A stretch of 64,000 bases of DNA, taken from the NCBI GenBank assembly GCA_031763025.1, contig JASSKH010000025.1:6652689-6716688 (forward strand), in the 5' to 3' direction. The DNA comes from Macrocystis pyrifera. Lineage: Eukaryota; Sar; Phaeophyceae; Laminariales; Laminariaceae. The position numbers and the translations under genes were made by a program. Position 1 is the first letter of the stretch. Every line of letters starts with the position of its first letter. Shown here in pieces: positions 1 through 13,100 of this stretch. The notes under the pieces were generated by a model. That model saw nothing but the letters and a program-made list of their open reading frames with translations, was not told where the DNA came from and did no database searches.

Positions 1-101
1 CGGTGTTTTCGGCTTTCCCCCCGTCGACTAAAACGCGCATATTCGGCCTAAAAACCCAGTTCTGAGAGCCCAGAAATAATTTCCCAAAACAGTTGGTCTT
101 A

Positions 102-903
102 GGGCCCGTCTTAACGAGAAACTTTTTTCATGACAATCGAGTAGGAAAAAATGAATTTGACTTGGTTTGAACACAATGTCGTGAAATTTATGCCTATGGG
201 TCCTATCGAAGAATAGCGTGTTTGAAAAAAAAAAACGAATCACGTACAAGGGTCAGCGAAAACCCGAGGGTAACCAACGAAGTGAGCGACGGCCCGCGTC
301 CTCCCCGGGGCGCCGCGGTCAGCGGCCGATTGTTTCTGCCGGCACCGACGAAGAGGCTATCGTTCTTGGGGCGTCTTGGGTGGCTGGCGCAGCCCCGAAA
401 CCCCACGCAGGCAGCAGCTACGGGGATACAACGATCGAATTTCAGAGCGAAGTCGTGAACTGGTCGGTGCTCGTGTGGTTTGCGAGGCAAAGAGGGATGA
501 AAAACTGGGTTTGCGACGGCCTCGTAAAGTTTTGAGGCGCAACGGATGGTCTACTCTGTGCTAGGGGCCGTCGGACCTTGCGCTGCGGCTGCTCCGGCGG
601 CCCTGTCTCTCGGGAACGGTGGATCTCACCCGGAAGCAGTCGATGACACGGCTCAAGTTTGCGTGACTTGCTTCGGTTTCAGGAACATGCCACGTCGAGT
701 TGGACAAACTCCCCAAATTGAATGACACGAAGAACAAAATACGTCCCAAAAGACTTCTTGTCGAATTCGTTTTTTTTTTTTTTTTTTTATTCGAATTAAA
801 AGTCGAAACGCCTGCTTGGTGATTCACTTGTCGAAATCAAATCAAACGAAAAACAAATTGGCGGAGTATCATAAAAAAAAAAGATCCTCGTTAACACGGG
901 CCC
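102..903. mobile_element. Long (802-bp) Harbinger-like non-autonomous element
   Basis: TTA flanks both sides (99-101, 904-906). Inverted ends GGGCCCGTCTTAACGAGAAA and TCCTCGTTAACACGGGCCC match the family at 2226, 56530 and 56962. A 3-bp TTA/TAA target and GGGCCC ends fit PIF/Harbinger. The interior is non-coding as far as can be read. Confidence 0.82.
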
Positions 904-2225
904 TTAGGCGACTGAGGACCAAGCAAATGGGTATTAGGTACTAGTGTACAAGGCGCTTCGCTCCGCGGGCGGCCTACGCCGCCCGCTACGCTCGCTCAGG
1001 AAGGAAACATCAAATTATGCGAAGCGGACAGAGGTCCATGATTGATTGAATATTGTTTTTTTTATGGCCCCTGTGGTTAGCCGCAAACTGGCGACTTGAT
1101 AATGCCCAGAGTCTCGCCGCCATGCTTCAGGAGAAAACAGCTCGGACGACACATATGCTTCACGTCGCGGGCGGTTTTCCGCTACGCTCGCTCACACGTC
1201 GTACATACGTACATACCCCAGGTAGGGTACTTATTTTCTTCTTTCGATATGCTCTGTGTCTGTGTACTCGTCGTATGTACGAAAGATAAAGCACAGAACG
1301 GCACAGCAAGCAACACAGCAAAAACAACGAAAATGAGACCGAAAAATTCTAAGAGAAAAAATCCCCGTCCCCTTTTGTGTAATGATTTACTACCTGAGTG
1401 GAACACCTTACGCCAGTCAAAAAAAGAAAAAAATGAAAAAAGAAAAAATCTTACAGCAGAGCTTCTCTCTCGGCCTCGTACGCCGTCCGCCCCTCTCGCG
1501 ACCATCTCGCCACCGATTCAGTCCGGGTAAAGCTTCGCTCCTTCTCTTCCACAGTGAGCCCCGTCGCCCGCCTCGCGTGAAGCCCGGTGCTCACCGTGGA
1601 CCTCGACGCAAGCTCGACAATGTTGGTGCTCATTCGGGGTACCTCCCTCTTGTGACTCTCAGCCCGGTCGCGAAAATAAGCACCGCTTGAATATTATATT
1701 GCAATCCCGAACGACCCTTAAATACTCGCACGTACTCTATCCAAAATCACAAATGGAGGCCAGACAGAGCCTATTGATGCATCCCTCGTGTCTCGAGGCA
1801 CACGCGACGCCTAGGCACGAAAGCGGCGACCGCGCTCCTTGCAACTCCCCCTCTACTCGCCAGCATCCGCTGACACCCCGCGACGGTGCCGGGTTCGCCC
1901 GCGCAACCGTGCTCGGAGTACACGCACGCACACAAAACGAAAGAAGAAAAAAGGAAAGAAGGACTGAAAGTACGACGAGCAATGGAGAAAACGAAGACAC
2001 GCTGGAACGGTCCGGCAAGTAATAAACGGAGGCGATTCCCAGGTGGGAGCTCTGAGAGGCCAGGGATGTACCAACCGAGCACGCTCAGAGATCGAGATCT
2101 AAGTAAGTATATCTATGTCGTTTTGCGTTGCTATTTACGGGTACACACATACGGTGTCCAAACTACCGAATTTCTTGCTATTCTACAAAGTATCATCCTT
2201 CGAGCGTTGAATCGACGGTGAGTAA
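904..2225. other. No gene seen
   Basis: Apart from the hairpin near 970 and short purine or A-rich stretches, nothing recognisable. Overlapping small frames on both strands look like chance. Confidence 0.5.
950..1000. repeat. GC-rich hairpin CGGGCGGC-CTAC-GCCGCCCG
   Basis: GCGGGCGGC and GCCGCCCGC pair around a 4-nt loop (968-989), inside CTTCGCTCCG ... CGCTACGCTCGCTCA. The CGCTACGCTCGCTCA arm recurs at 1183-1197. Role unknown. Confidence 0.6.
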
Positions 2226-2409
2226 GGGCCCATCTTAACGGGGACTTTCGGCTCTTTCAATTTGACAGATTTTTTTTTTTTTCTAATTTAATTTAAGGGC
2301 CCATCTTATCGAGGACTTTCAAATCTTTCAATTTGACCAGATTTTTTTTTGTCTAAACAAATTTGCATCTGATTGAACGAAATTTAGTGTTCCCCGTTAA
2401 GATGGGCTC
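2226..2409. mobile_element. Short Harbinger-like MITE, copy 1
   Basis: TAA flanks at 2223-2225 and 2410-2412. Ends GGGCCCATCTTAACGGGGAC and GTTCCCCGTTAAGATGGGCTC are inverted; an internal left-end copy (AAGGGCCCATCTTATCGAGG) starts at 2295. Confidence 0.9.
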
Positions 2410-2492
2410 TAAACGGAATATACTTGTGTCATATTTCGCGAATTCATCGCTGGCATGGGAAACGAGCGAATCTCGAAACGTGATACTCGGGG

Positions 2493-3107
2493 ATGGACGG
2501 GGGTCAAGGCTACTCGGGGGGGCAAGAGCGGGACTTGATGGGCTGTCTCGAAAGCGACCTATCGCTGCTCAAGTTACCGGGCGGAATCGAGCACTTGACG
2601 CTGGCAGCCAGGAAACCGGTGCGAAAAATGGGCACTGATACACCGTCAGCAATTTGTATCGATGTCAGCGGCAAGGGCCTCCTCACTTCTCAGTGTTGTT
2701 GTCCAATCGATAGACATATCCAGCTACCGGGCGGCATCTACCGGCACAACTTCGTGCGAGCCTGGTCGGTCATGCCGGTGCATCTGCCTGATGATGCAGC
2801 GTCTTTCCGGATCAGCCTATCCGCGCGATCTGTACTTGACCCATATCCATTGGTCAAACAACCAATACACAGCAGTCGCATTCTTTACAGCTGGGCAAGT
2901 GGCACCTATCGCGTCGAGGAAGCAGCGGAGAAGCACATAAGACGCTACAGCAGCTCGCCATGGAGCAAGAGGAAGAAGCAAGATGATGATCGCTTGAGGT
3001 ACAAACTGCGAAACAACAACCCGAAGCCCGCGTTGAACGCGGGGCCGGGGGGGGGGGGGCTATACTCGATAGGAGAGACGTACTCGATCTCTCATGCATG
3101 GCCGTAG
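2493..3107 (+). CDS. Open frame of 204 codons, unrecognised, doubtful
   Basis: Starts at an ATG and runs into the CR-A repeat at its 3' end, which argues against an intact gene. The product matches no family I can name (blocks such as LESDLSLLKLPGGIEHLTLA and SGTYRVEEAAEKHIRRYSSS). It may be an exon of a lost gene or a transposon remnant, since it lies next to a Harbinger-like MITE. Confidence 0.2.
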   Translation: MDGGQGYSGGQERDLMGCLESDLSLLKLPGGIEHLTLAARKPVRKMGTDTPSAICIDVSGKGLLTSQCCCPIDRHIQLPGGIYRHNFVRAWSVMPVHLPDDAASFRISLSARSVLDPYPLVKQPIHSSRILYSWASGTYRVEEAAEKHIRRYSSSPWSKRKKQDDDRLRYKLRNNNPKPALNAGPGGGGLYSIGETYSISHAWP

Positions 3108-3578
3108 TCGTATGACCATAGATAGACCCTGGCATCCCTACAATGCCGGGAGGGGGCATGTCGAGTTTTCACCGACCAGGCAGACAATGCTTGCACCAAG
3201 CGCGAATCGCCGGGAGGTGTCCGGCGAGTCACATAAAGGGTGAGCTGCATCCGACTAAGAACCGCTTGTGAGGCGGACTTGCATACAGGGATGACAGCTT
3301 CAATGAGTTAATTTAATTTCCGGTGTAGCCACTTCCAGAGACAGCAATGGGAGTACTACGTAACTGCCATACCATACACACTGCGTGATACGATAGTTTC
3401 CCTTAAGCGGAGTAAAGGTTCTTCACCTCGCGCAAATACTCTAACTCGACCACGAGCTGTGACCGACCGCCAAAAAAAAGCAAAAACAAAAAACAAAAAA
3501 ACGGTACCCTGGTTGTCTAGCTCAAGCAGTGAGCGGCATGTTTTACAGTGTCGTTGCCAACCGACGCCAACCCAACCT
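3047..3578 (-). repeat. Full-length CR-A copy with C tail
   Basis: G run at 3047-3059, then TATACTCGAT and the CR-A body in reverse to CGTTGCCAACCGACGCCAAC. It retains the uninterrupted sequence (GAGTAAAGGTTCTTCACCTC) at which the 56.9-kb copy carries a Harbinger-like insertion. Confidence 0.88.
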
Positions 3579-3589
3579 ATGTATAATAG

Positions 3590-3710
3590 GGTGTACTCAT
3601 GTCACGCATGGCCTTAGTCGTACGATCATAGACCCTCGTATCCCTACAACGCCGAGACGGAGCACGTTGGGGCCCGGGGTAGCGGGGGGGGGAGGGGGGG
3701 GGGGAAGCCG
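3590..3710 (-). repeat. CR-A 3' fragment with C tail
   Basis: GTACTCATGTCACGCATGGC, CCCTACAACGCCGAGACGGA then G-rich sequence; stands directly beyond the full-length copy. Confidence 0.7.
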
Positions 3711-3899
3711 CGTTGAAGGAGACGCGGCAGCAGCAGCAACTACATGCGGAGCTCAAATCATGACACCGTCGGCGTTATTAAACGACAAGCAGCGGGAGCG
3801 AGCGCCCAGCAGTACGGTGTGAACAGGAAAATGTTGCACCCGCGTCGAACGACTCCTTGTTGCGCTGAAAATCACCAGAGAGACACGCAGAGGCTGTAG

Positions 3900-4195
3900 C
3901 TGGTATTCAACACTCTAATCGATTCCCACTGCATGATCTACCGCCGCCGTAGAGATCCTTCAAGGGCAGATGGTGTGTATGATCTGTATGATCTATTAAT
4001 AGCTCATGTTGCCGGGTAAGGGCCATATACTCTGCATGATCTAGGACAAGTTTCCTGGGTTGGATATGCACTATGAGGCATACAGATCCTACACAGCAAC
4101 GCAGAGTGGCAGATTAGGATCTACAGCAGCAGATGATTCACGTACTGCTGTACACAGGTACATCGTGATCTGTGATCTATTCTTGATCTATCTAC
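3900..4195 (-). repeat. GATC repeat copy
   Basis: AATCGATTCCCACTGCATGATC, GTATGATCTATTAATAGCTC, CATGATCTAGGACAAGTTTC, CAACGCAGAGTGGCAGATTAG: the family's arms in reverse. Confidence 0.6.
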
Positions 4196-4197
4196 CA

Positions 4198-4302
4198 TTA
4201 CGGGGGGCCATAGTAAATAGGACCAAATGTTGTTAGTAAAAATAGGTAAATATATAGGTTTTTATCTATGCCATAGGTCCTATTAACTATGGACCCCCGT
4301 AA
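4198..4302 (+). mobile_element. MITE-1 copy (reference orientation)
   Basis: TTACGGGGGGCCATAGTAAA ... CTATGGACCCCCGTAA|TA; core AGTAAAAATAGGTAAATATA. A 105-bp hairpin with no coding capacity; the abundant family has at least 17 copies in this window. Confidence 0.9.
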
Positions 4303-5548
4303 TATTATATCGTCGGTTTTCCCGTCTGTGAGGTTCCGAAAGGGCTTAAATAATGCGCCGGAGCGTGGCGTGGCACGTGGCCGTCTTCCTGGTCGAGATA
4401 TCCCGCGACTGCTGTTGTTTGCTTGTGCTGCTTGCTGCGGTCCCTATTTATTTGTTGTGTTGTTGCGAAGTCTCCATGTCTTCGGTATCTGCTCCCACAC
4501 GATACGGTCGACCGCGAGGCCTTCGGGATGTGGTGCTGGGGGCTGGGGGTAGCTTTCGTTTGTTCGTTTTGCTCTTTGTTCCTGCTTGGTCCACCAACTG
4601 TGCGTAGAACCTACTACCTGGTATTAAAATACCAGCGAACCATTGCTTTAAAACCTTGTGCGCCATGAATGCAGGGTGTTTTTTTGCTGCTGCGGCTGTT
4701 GTTGCATCTCGACAGCAGTATAATGACGACCGCATACAGTAGTATGTGACGACAGCAGTTGTACAACTGACCACGGACACGCGACACCAGCCACAGCAGA
4801 CAAAAGCAGTAGTAGGGCCGTTTCCCATTTGCTTGAGCTGTTACACGCAGGGGGCATCCAACAGGAGTACGCACAAAAGCAAAGGAGCTCCAAGTCGAGC
4901 GTCGACTTTCCTCACCGAAGTAGAATCCGCTGCTGCGTTGCATGCTGCCGGTGCTGGCGCTGGTACCGGTACCAGTGCTGGCGCTGGTTGCATGGTGTTC
5001 TTCAGCCGATAACGATCTTGCAACATAACCCACATTACTCGAAGTGAAGAGGGCACCAACGCAGCCAAAGATGAGAAGGAATTCTATCGCCACGACACAC
5101 GGCGAGCACCAAGAACTCCGCATGGTGAAAGGTACGACACCTACACGCCCCGAATGAGCCTGCAGGCCTGATGTGTTGCGTACAACAACAGCAGGTATAC
5201 CTTGTCCATATACTGCTGCTTTACCAACATGCATACCAACATGTCCTTTTTCACAGCCAACAGCCAACATCAATGGGAATCCTAGTCATTCCCATTGGCC
5301 AACATGTCGCATTCTTTTTTAAGGGTGTTCCAAAATGTCTGCAGGCCTTACTATCAGCATGATTGGCTGATTTTATCGCGTCATGCCATCCGCTGGCGTC
5401 GTCTTTTGTTTGTTTTCTGTTTCGTTTCTTTTCTCTTCCTTTCGGGACCTCGCACAACAACAGGAACCCGCGGATTGCACGTAGCTCGGAGCGCACCCCC
5501 CCCCCCCCCCTCTCCCCTTCTCTACTTCAACCGCACAGGGCAGGAACC
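4303..5548. other. Upstream region of the desaturase gene
   Basis: No gene or clear promoter motif. A TACCTGGTA motif lies at 4615, CAG-rich sequence at 4690-4990, and a 16-nt C run at about 5498-5511 shortly before the start codon, probably in the 5' leader. Confidence 0.5.
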
Positions 5549-7139
5549 ATGGGACGCGGGGCGGGCAAAGGCGGGGAGGCTGCGGCATGGCTGATGGCGA
5601 AGCAGCACCAAGGTCTGGACCTCGCTGTGGAAAATTCCGCTCCGGTATCATACTCTTTGGAGGTGAGTTTTTGAGCGTTTCGTGTGTGGCCAGACGGGCA
5701 GGTCAGACAGAACAGACAACCCATTAGAGAGCAAGCCAGGCAAGAGATGGGGTGGGAGAAGGAAAGGATGCCTGCTGTGTGTATAGATCTGCGTGGGCCG
5801 CGCATTCGTGGTGAAATGTTTGCGTCGTCGCGCCGGTGGAGGCAGCAGTCCGGGAGAACACAAGGGTTTGCGAAGCTCGCAGAAAAATAATTGCGCAGGT
5901 GATGATGACGATGACGGATGGTGAGAGGGCGCTATTCGTCCTTGCATATTTTCCATGGCACTCTGTCCGGAAATGTACAGAGCATTATGATATTTTTACG
6001 ACTACAAAATGGTCCGTACATTTTCGGACAGAGTGTGATGTATACCAAACCATTGCGTGTCATTCCTTTCTGTCCGAAAATGTAAGGTACTTTGGATAAT
6101 TACTATGAAAACCTAAATGTCCTTATATTTACGGACAAATTGATACCAGTCTGATCAGAAATATAAGGAACATTGGAACATTTAGATACGATATTAATTG
6201 TCCCTTATATTTAATATTTGAGATCAGACTGGTATGTATCTTTCCGAATCAACTCGTGTGACTCTTGTGATGCAAGGGAGATATGCAGGACCAGACCCAA
6301 AACTTCGCTGTGTGCACGTTTTGACAATTATCTTGTTTTGGAACCAAACACGCAGGAGGTGCAGAAGCACAGGACCCCCTCCGATGCGTGGATGGTGTAC
6401 AGAAACAAGGTCTACGACGTCAGCGACTGGCACGAGGTGGGAATAGCGAGATAGCAGCAACAGCAGCAGCAGCAAGCAGTGCAGGGCGTCGAAGCTTTTG
6501 CTTTACAGCTCTCATGAATTATTGCATTCTCTCGACTATTGATCGTCATGCGTGGCGAGTGGCCCAAGTCCAGTCTGCAAGCCGGTATTACCGTCCGTAC
6601 CTATCGTATTGACTGATCTCTACGTAATCGTACGCATTTCGTGTGCGTGGGAGGACGGAAAATGAGTATTTTACTCTATTTTCAGTACGAATTTAATAAA
6701 TTGAAATTCATGTCCCAATTGTTTTCCGATGCTTGGACGAAAAATAAAGCCATTTTACCTCGTGTACCGAGTTTAGCGTAATAAGTTCAGTACGACGACA
6801 TCCGGATTAGCTTCACAGAGTAGTAGAGTATTACCGATACTCTGATGTAGGGTCGCGTACATAGCACTAATATACGAGGGGAACACCGGGTGTATGTACC
6901 ATACTGCTGTTTTTGTATCACGTTTCTTCACTGGTTTTACCTTCCATTGCTTTTTCTCAGCGGGGCATGTTCACCATCCCATTTATCACGTGATCACTCT
7001 GCTGAGGAGGATCACAGATCGTCTCACACCAGTTTTTTTTTTTAGGTTTTCGGAATTTGGCAAAGTTATTCTTCCCTCCCTCCCCCCTTTTCCCACCCAC
7101 CACCCTCCCAATGTTACTACGCAAACAGCACGAGTCTTA

Positions 7140-7170
<31 letters not shown>

Positions 7171-10100
7171 TAAGCACGCCCATACAACAACACAGCACAG
7201 CATTTCGAACTTTCGAGGTCCACAGCAATCAGTGTCTCCGTAAACCTGGGCTCACGGGCGGGATCTAGCGTGACATGTTCTCAAGTACGTAAGTAGGTAC
7301 GTGACATCTTGAGCCAATGGCGAGATGACGTCAGACATGACGACATGCATCAGTGATCAGCGGCGTGGGACGTGGGACATGAGAGTACTCTGTGATCGTG
7401 TGATTCGCGATGCCTCGTTGGTACCTGGTATACCGTAAGCGATATCGCGATGCTGCACGTGACGTTCGCCGTTGCCGTTGTCGGCTGTCGATTGGTACTA
7501 CTATAATGCGTTACATTAATAATAACGTATTAATAGTGTTCCGCACGTGAATCGTACATCAGTTCAATGTACATTCGTTCGAGCAAGAGTACCCTATCAT
7601 ATTGCTGTGTACTTGGTTGTGATAATTGTCTGCTGTATATGCGGTTAATCATGGAATCGATCACAAGAGATACGTGATAGTTAGTCGTGCCCCCCCCCCC
7701 CCCCCCCGCTGCTGTCCTTCTCTCCAATCTTGGCCCGTGATTCCCCCTTATCTCCCCTCACCCATTCCCCCCTACCCCTCTTCCCCCTCCTCCCCCCCCC
7801 CGCCCCTATTCCCCACCCGCTCCGCCTCCCCCCCCCCTCCTCCTCCCCCCTCCCCCCCTCCCGTTATATTATTCTTGGGTCTCCGTCGTGTTTTTTTTCG
7901 TTCTTTCCTTTCAGCACCCTGGAGGCAACGTGATTTTCACCCATGCCGGCGATGACTTCACCGACATCTTCGCGGCCTTCCACCCGCCCACGGCCTACGC
8001 CGTCCTCGAGCCGTTCTACATCGGCCACCTCGACGAGAAGTCGGCCGTAGCCAAGCCGGCGGAGCAGCGGGCGTTCGAGCGGTCGTACCGGGAGCTGCGG
8101 AGCAAGCTGCTGACCATGGGAATGTACAATTCAGAGTGAGTCAGTCCCACAGCCGGACGAATGGGAAGTCTATGTGGACAAAGTAGTTGTACACTGGGTG
8201 GGCAACGACTTAGGACGAGGCCTATTATGCCAGGCATGTACAGTAGTAGAACTCTTTCAAACCGGTATTTCTATTCCAAATATTTTTGTCATCAAACCGG
8301 TATATATCTGTTTTTCTCTTGAATCGGGTGCACCACTCTGGGCGGCAATATAAGGGCCAGTTGCTCCTCGTGTCTTCGTCCACAGCAGTAGTGGTCTTTC
8401 TCCTAAACCGGAATAGGTGTAATAGTATATGCGCGTGCCGAGATTTTAGTGCCCGCGCCAAGCCGTCTGACCTCTTTTTTATTGGGTGTTTCTCTCAAAG
8501 GTTACTTTGAGCTCGCTTAAAATCGCACCCCCGCCACACTGCTGTATACCATTTTGTCGAAGCTAGGGCAAGGTCTGTACAGCTCGGTATACACATGCGT
8601 ACAGGGCAGGTCTTGGTTGGGTTTCGTATTGTATCGCGCATGTTTGCATGGTTAACAAAGTCCGGGCAGTGATAGGCGACACCTTTGCGACCCTGTCTAT
8701 ATCTGCTGTATATATATAGCTAAACATGAACGAAACCTTAAACAAGAAATTGGGGTTACCAAATAGTCTGTATAATATTCTACGATGTACTCGTACGTAC
8801 CAGGTAGTAAGTAGTAGCTTTCCGCGTGCGCGTCTCACGCTTTCAATGCAGAGCTTATGGCATTTTTGGTCGGAGATGTGCAGCAGACATTTGCGAGTAC
8901 GAATAGGGCGGCGTTGGCCAACGATACGTAGGGCCATAGTAAATAGGACCTACGGTGAATACAAAAACCTATATATTTCCCTATTTTTACTAACATATTT
9001 TGGTCCTATTAACTATGGTCCCCCTTAATAATAAATACCAGTAGATGTTATCCATAGGGGGACCAAAGTACTCAGGATCCATCAAATAGACAAAAACCTG
9101 GACCAGTATATATATATTCCAGTATTTGCCCCAAGCATTTTTGGTCCTGGTCACAATGTTGCCCGTTTCATTCGCAGTAGACAGATGGGACAACGGCAAG
9201 GGCGTGATAGTGTGTACTCCTTGGTTTTATTATTTTTTCAGGTATTCATCGAGGCATTTTTCTTGCCGCTTATTTTCTGCCCCCCCTTCTCTTTTCCCAA
9301 AGTTGATTTTGTTCGACCCAGAGTTGATTTTTTCAGTGTTTTGCTGTCAACACTCACCCCCCCCACCCCCCCTCCCCTCCAACTCCATCACGTATCACGC
9401 ATCACGTCAGCCCGTGGTACTATGTGATGGTCTGCTCGCGGCAAATGGCGCTCTGGGGCGCGTCGGTGGCCTGTGTGCTGCACTCGGACCGGTGGGATGT
9501 GAACATGCTCGGAGCTTTCCTCATGGCGGTGTTCTGGCAGCAGTGCGGATGGTTAGCACACGACTTTTTGCACCACCAGGTTTGTTTTCTTGAAACAAGC
9601 GTACCAACGGCCGTCTCGTCAAAAAATGGACTTGGCGTGGGTTTGTTTGTTCACGGATCACCCGCCATAGAGAAACAAAAACACCACCACCACTGGTACA
9701 GAAAGCAACTCTCCGGGATATAATAATCCACTGCTGTATGGGGCAACGGGCATATAAATACAATGAGAATATCCAATCAACCTTTGTGCCGAGATTATTA
9801 ATATCAATTTCCTGATGGGCATAAGCATATGTATCCTATCTATTAATATCTATACTCACAAGTTACTGACTTCCATTCCGTCTGTTTATCTATACCTTAA
9901 AATCACTTATGATAAACGTTTGTTTGTTTTTTTCACCTACGACGCTCTTTCGAGGGAACACATATTACGGGGGACGATAGTAAATAGGACCTACGGTACA
10001 CACAAAAACCTGTACATTTACCTTTTTTCACCAACAATATTTACCCCCATGTACTATGGCCCCCCCTGCTATTACGGGGGTCCATAGTTAACGGGACCAA

Positions 10101-13100
10101 ATTTTGTTAGTAAAAAAATAGGCAAATATATAGGTTTTTATGTATACCATAGATCCTGTTAACTATGGACCCCCCCAATAGTGATCAGAACCAATACGGT
10201 GGAACGAACCCTTTGGGGCCCCGAGAGAGCGACCATAGTGTGGTGGTAAGTAACTTCCAAAGGGGTGTTGAGTGATGTCACTTGTATTGTTTGGTTGTTT
10301 TATGCTACGTACGTAGCACACGACTTTTTTTCTTTTTTTAATACCCGAGGCCTGTTTTTTTTTGTCATGGGTTATATAATATATATATACCTGGTACGTA
10401 TTAATAATGTCTTGTCCACCGGGTACCAGGTATGTTTTTTTTTTTGTGGTGGTTACATGGTTATATATCTACGGTCTCATACGCGGCGCCACTCATATAG
10501 AGGCACGTACGTATGTAACGTGTTTGTGTTAAGGCTGACTGCTTGTTGCTGGCGCGTAGAAATGATGGTCGGGTTTCGGGAGCAAACGTGTCCGAAGTCA
10601 TGTTTCGGGTGACATATTATAGCTCAGAAAATAAGGCACCGCTCGCTCCTACAGGGGCGTTTTGCTCTTGTATTCCCTTTACCACCGCAATTCCTGTATT
10701 GGGGAAAAAAAAAAAGTACTTGTAATTTAGAATAGGAAGCACTCAGGAGTTGCACACAAACCGGGTTTCATTGTGGCCATCACCCTTTGTATGAGAGAAG
10801 CTCAGACCTGCTGTATTGTGATGGATATTTGTTTCGTACGCGAGCTCAAGTTTAATGGGCTCGAAAAACATACGAAGGCATCGGCAATGACAGGACTGGA
10901 ACCCTCTCTGTCGTCTCGTCGATCGCTCCTCAATCCACCCGCCTCAAACACGTTTCTTTCGTCTCTTTAGTTTTCTCCTCAAGATTTACCCGCCTCAAAC
11001 AGACAGAGACCGACAATGAGTACACTCTTTGTCTATCCGATGCTGTTCCGACGTTCCGAAGGTGTTCAAGAACCGAGCGTACGGCGACCTCGCGGGTGTG
11101 TTCTGGGGCAACTTGATGCAGGGCTTCAGCGTGGGGTGGTGGAAGAACAAGCACAACACCCACCACGCCGTTCCCAACCTCCACGAGTCCAGCGCAGACG
11201 CTCACGACGGTAAGAGAAGAGCGTGAGAGCGTGTGTGGGTTTCCATGTTTATGGTGGCCTTTTTCTTACCAGTACGTGCTTGTTTTTCTTCCCATAGGAT
11301 GAGTTTTTTTTATAAACGTGATTTTGTGAACAGGGGGCCAGATTTCAGGGAATTGAGCTACGTAAACCTTGAGACCACCCCCCCCCTACGCCGAACATGT
11401 GACGAGCTACTGCTGTAGATCATCTATATGTGGCTTTGTCCGAAACTCTCTTCGTAATCCCAAGTTTTTTTTCACGACAAATGAAGCGGCCTCTTGCTAA
11501 ACATCCATCTTCCAAGAGTGGTTTGTCCTCGAAACGTGGGTGCAATTCTTGACGATGGGGTTGATTCAGCTGGTGTTTCCCCCGCCCCTCCCTTACCCCG
11601 TCGCACCCCCTGCTCCGTCCCAGCATTGTAGGGATGCGAGGGTCTATGGTCATACGACTACGGCCGTGCATGATATCGAGTACGCATAAACAACGTAATG
11701 AGCCCAATCGTTGGAGGTGTCTCTACTAGGAGTAGAAACGGTGCTCCGTCTCGAAAGGAATGCGTGGTCAATGGTCAAAACGACTTAAGGCGAGCAACCA
11801 GTGAGTACGCCCCCCCCCCCCTCCCCTCCCCTCCTCCCCCCCCCCATGTTTCCCCTTCCTCCATCCTCCCGTTGTGGTTTGCCCGTGGGCTGTGTCGTGT
11901 TTCGGTTTAGGCGACCCTGACATGGACACTATGCCGGTTTTGGCGTGGTCGATGAAGATGGCCGAGGCTGCTAAGGGAAGCGCCACTGGAAGGTTTATGA
12001 TCACCTACCAGGTTAGTCGTTCGCTCACCCCTATTGCGGGGGACCATAGTAAATAGGACCAAATAGTGCTAGTAAAAATAGGTAAATGTATAGGGTTTTG
12101 TGTGTACCGTAGGTCCTATTTACTATGGTCCTCCGTAGTGGTCAGAGGCCACGATGGACCCCAAGACCTCGTACCCCCCCCGACGTTTCCCACCCTTTGT
12201 AGGGTATATAGAGCAAAGACGGGTTTCCAAAAATGGATGTCACGGCTGCCGTGTTTTTTTTTGTTTCTTGTGTTCCGTTTTTCAATAATATAGAGCCAGG
12301 AGACGAGGAGAGTTTCGGGCTGTGAGTGACAGACGGCGACACCAAGACTTGAGAGTATACTGGGTTTAGTGTGAGCTACGAAACCTGTGACTGACAACGC
12401 CGCCCGAAACTGCCGTCTACTATTTATAGCGTCCTTGCAACTGATAGCAGATGGTTATCGAACGAGAATCGGGTTCGATGTGTTGACGATATTGGAATTA
12501 TCTATATCCGATACGATAACGAGGCTAGAAACGATGTGATTCGATACTATTTCGATCGTCGATATATTTTTTTTCCTGGTATATACGTGATTTTGTTTCC
12601 TTCCGTATCATGAGCCTACACAATGAAGCGGTTGCCTGTCGGCTACGTGGACAGAAAACATGAAAACATGGTAAAATATTTCGACGCAAGAAGACAAGAC
12701 ATTCGTTCGATGTTCAACACTTAGCCTCAGCCCTATGGTGCTGTTGCCCCATACTGGGCGAAGAGAGACTGCGGAAGGCGTGTAAAGTAGGCAGTCCCGC
12801 CGCATTTTTTTTTTTGCCCTCTTGGCGAATAGGAACCTCATTCTGAATTCGTACTGCAGTCTCGCCGCATGTTTGTTGCCCTCTTGGCGAATAGGAACCT
12901 AATTCTGAATTCGTACTGCAGTCTCGCCGCATAATGCGCCTTTCGATTTATCCCGCCTCCCCCCCTCGCTGCCCGCTTATATATTCGGTTTTTACCACAG
13001 CCGCGACGCTATCTGCCTAAATTTATAATCTACATATCTGAATATCGCAAAATGTAACCCGCAACCCGCAACCTGCTAACCTCTAATGCTTCCTTCAATC

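Larger units (their letters stand above)
5663..6355 (+). other. Desaturase intron 1, with hairpin MITE-like repeats
   Basis: The intron runs from GTGAGT to CGCAG. Two inverted-repeat elements lie at 5959-6035 and 6143-6235. The rest holds no recognisable gene. Confidence 0.85.
9580..11061 (+). other. Desaturase intron 4, with two adjacent MITE-1 copies
   Basis: Donor GTTTGT, acceptor CGAAG. Two MITE-1 copies stand almost end to end at 9965-10069 and 10072-10179 in opposite orientation. TACCWGGTA motifs lie at 10388 and 10424. The rest is AT-rich and featureless. Confidence 0.75.
11210..11910 (+). other. Desaturase intron 5, with CR-A and CR-B repeats
   Basis: Donor GTAAGA, acceptor GGTTTAG. 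CR-A (11623-11689) runs directly into CR-B (11690-11826), whose C-rich tail lies about 65-100 nt before the acceptor. Confidence 0.8.
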
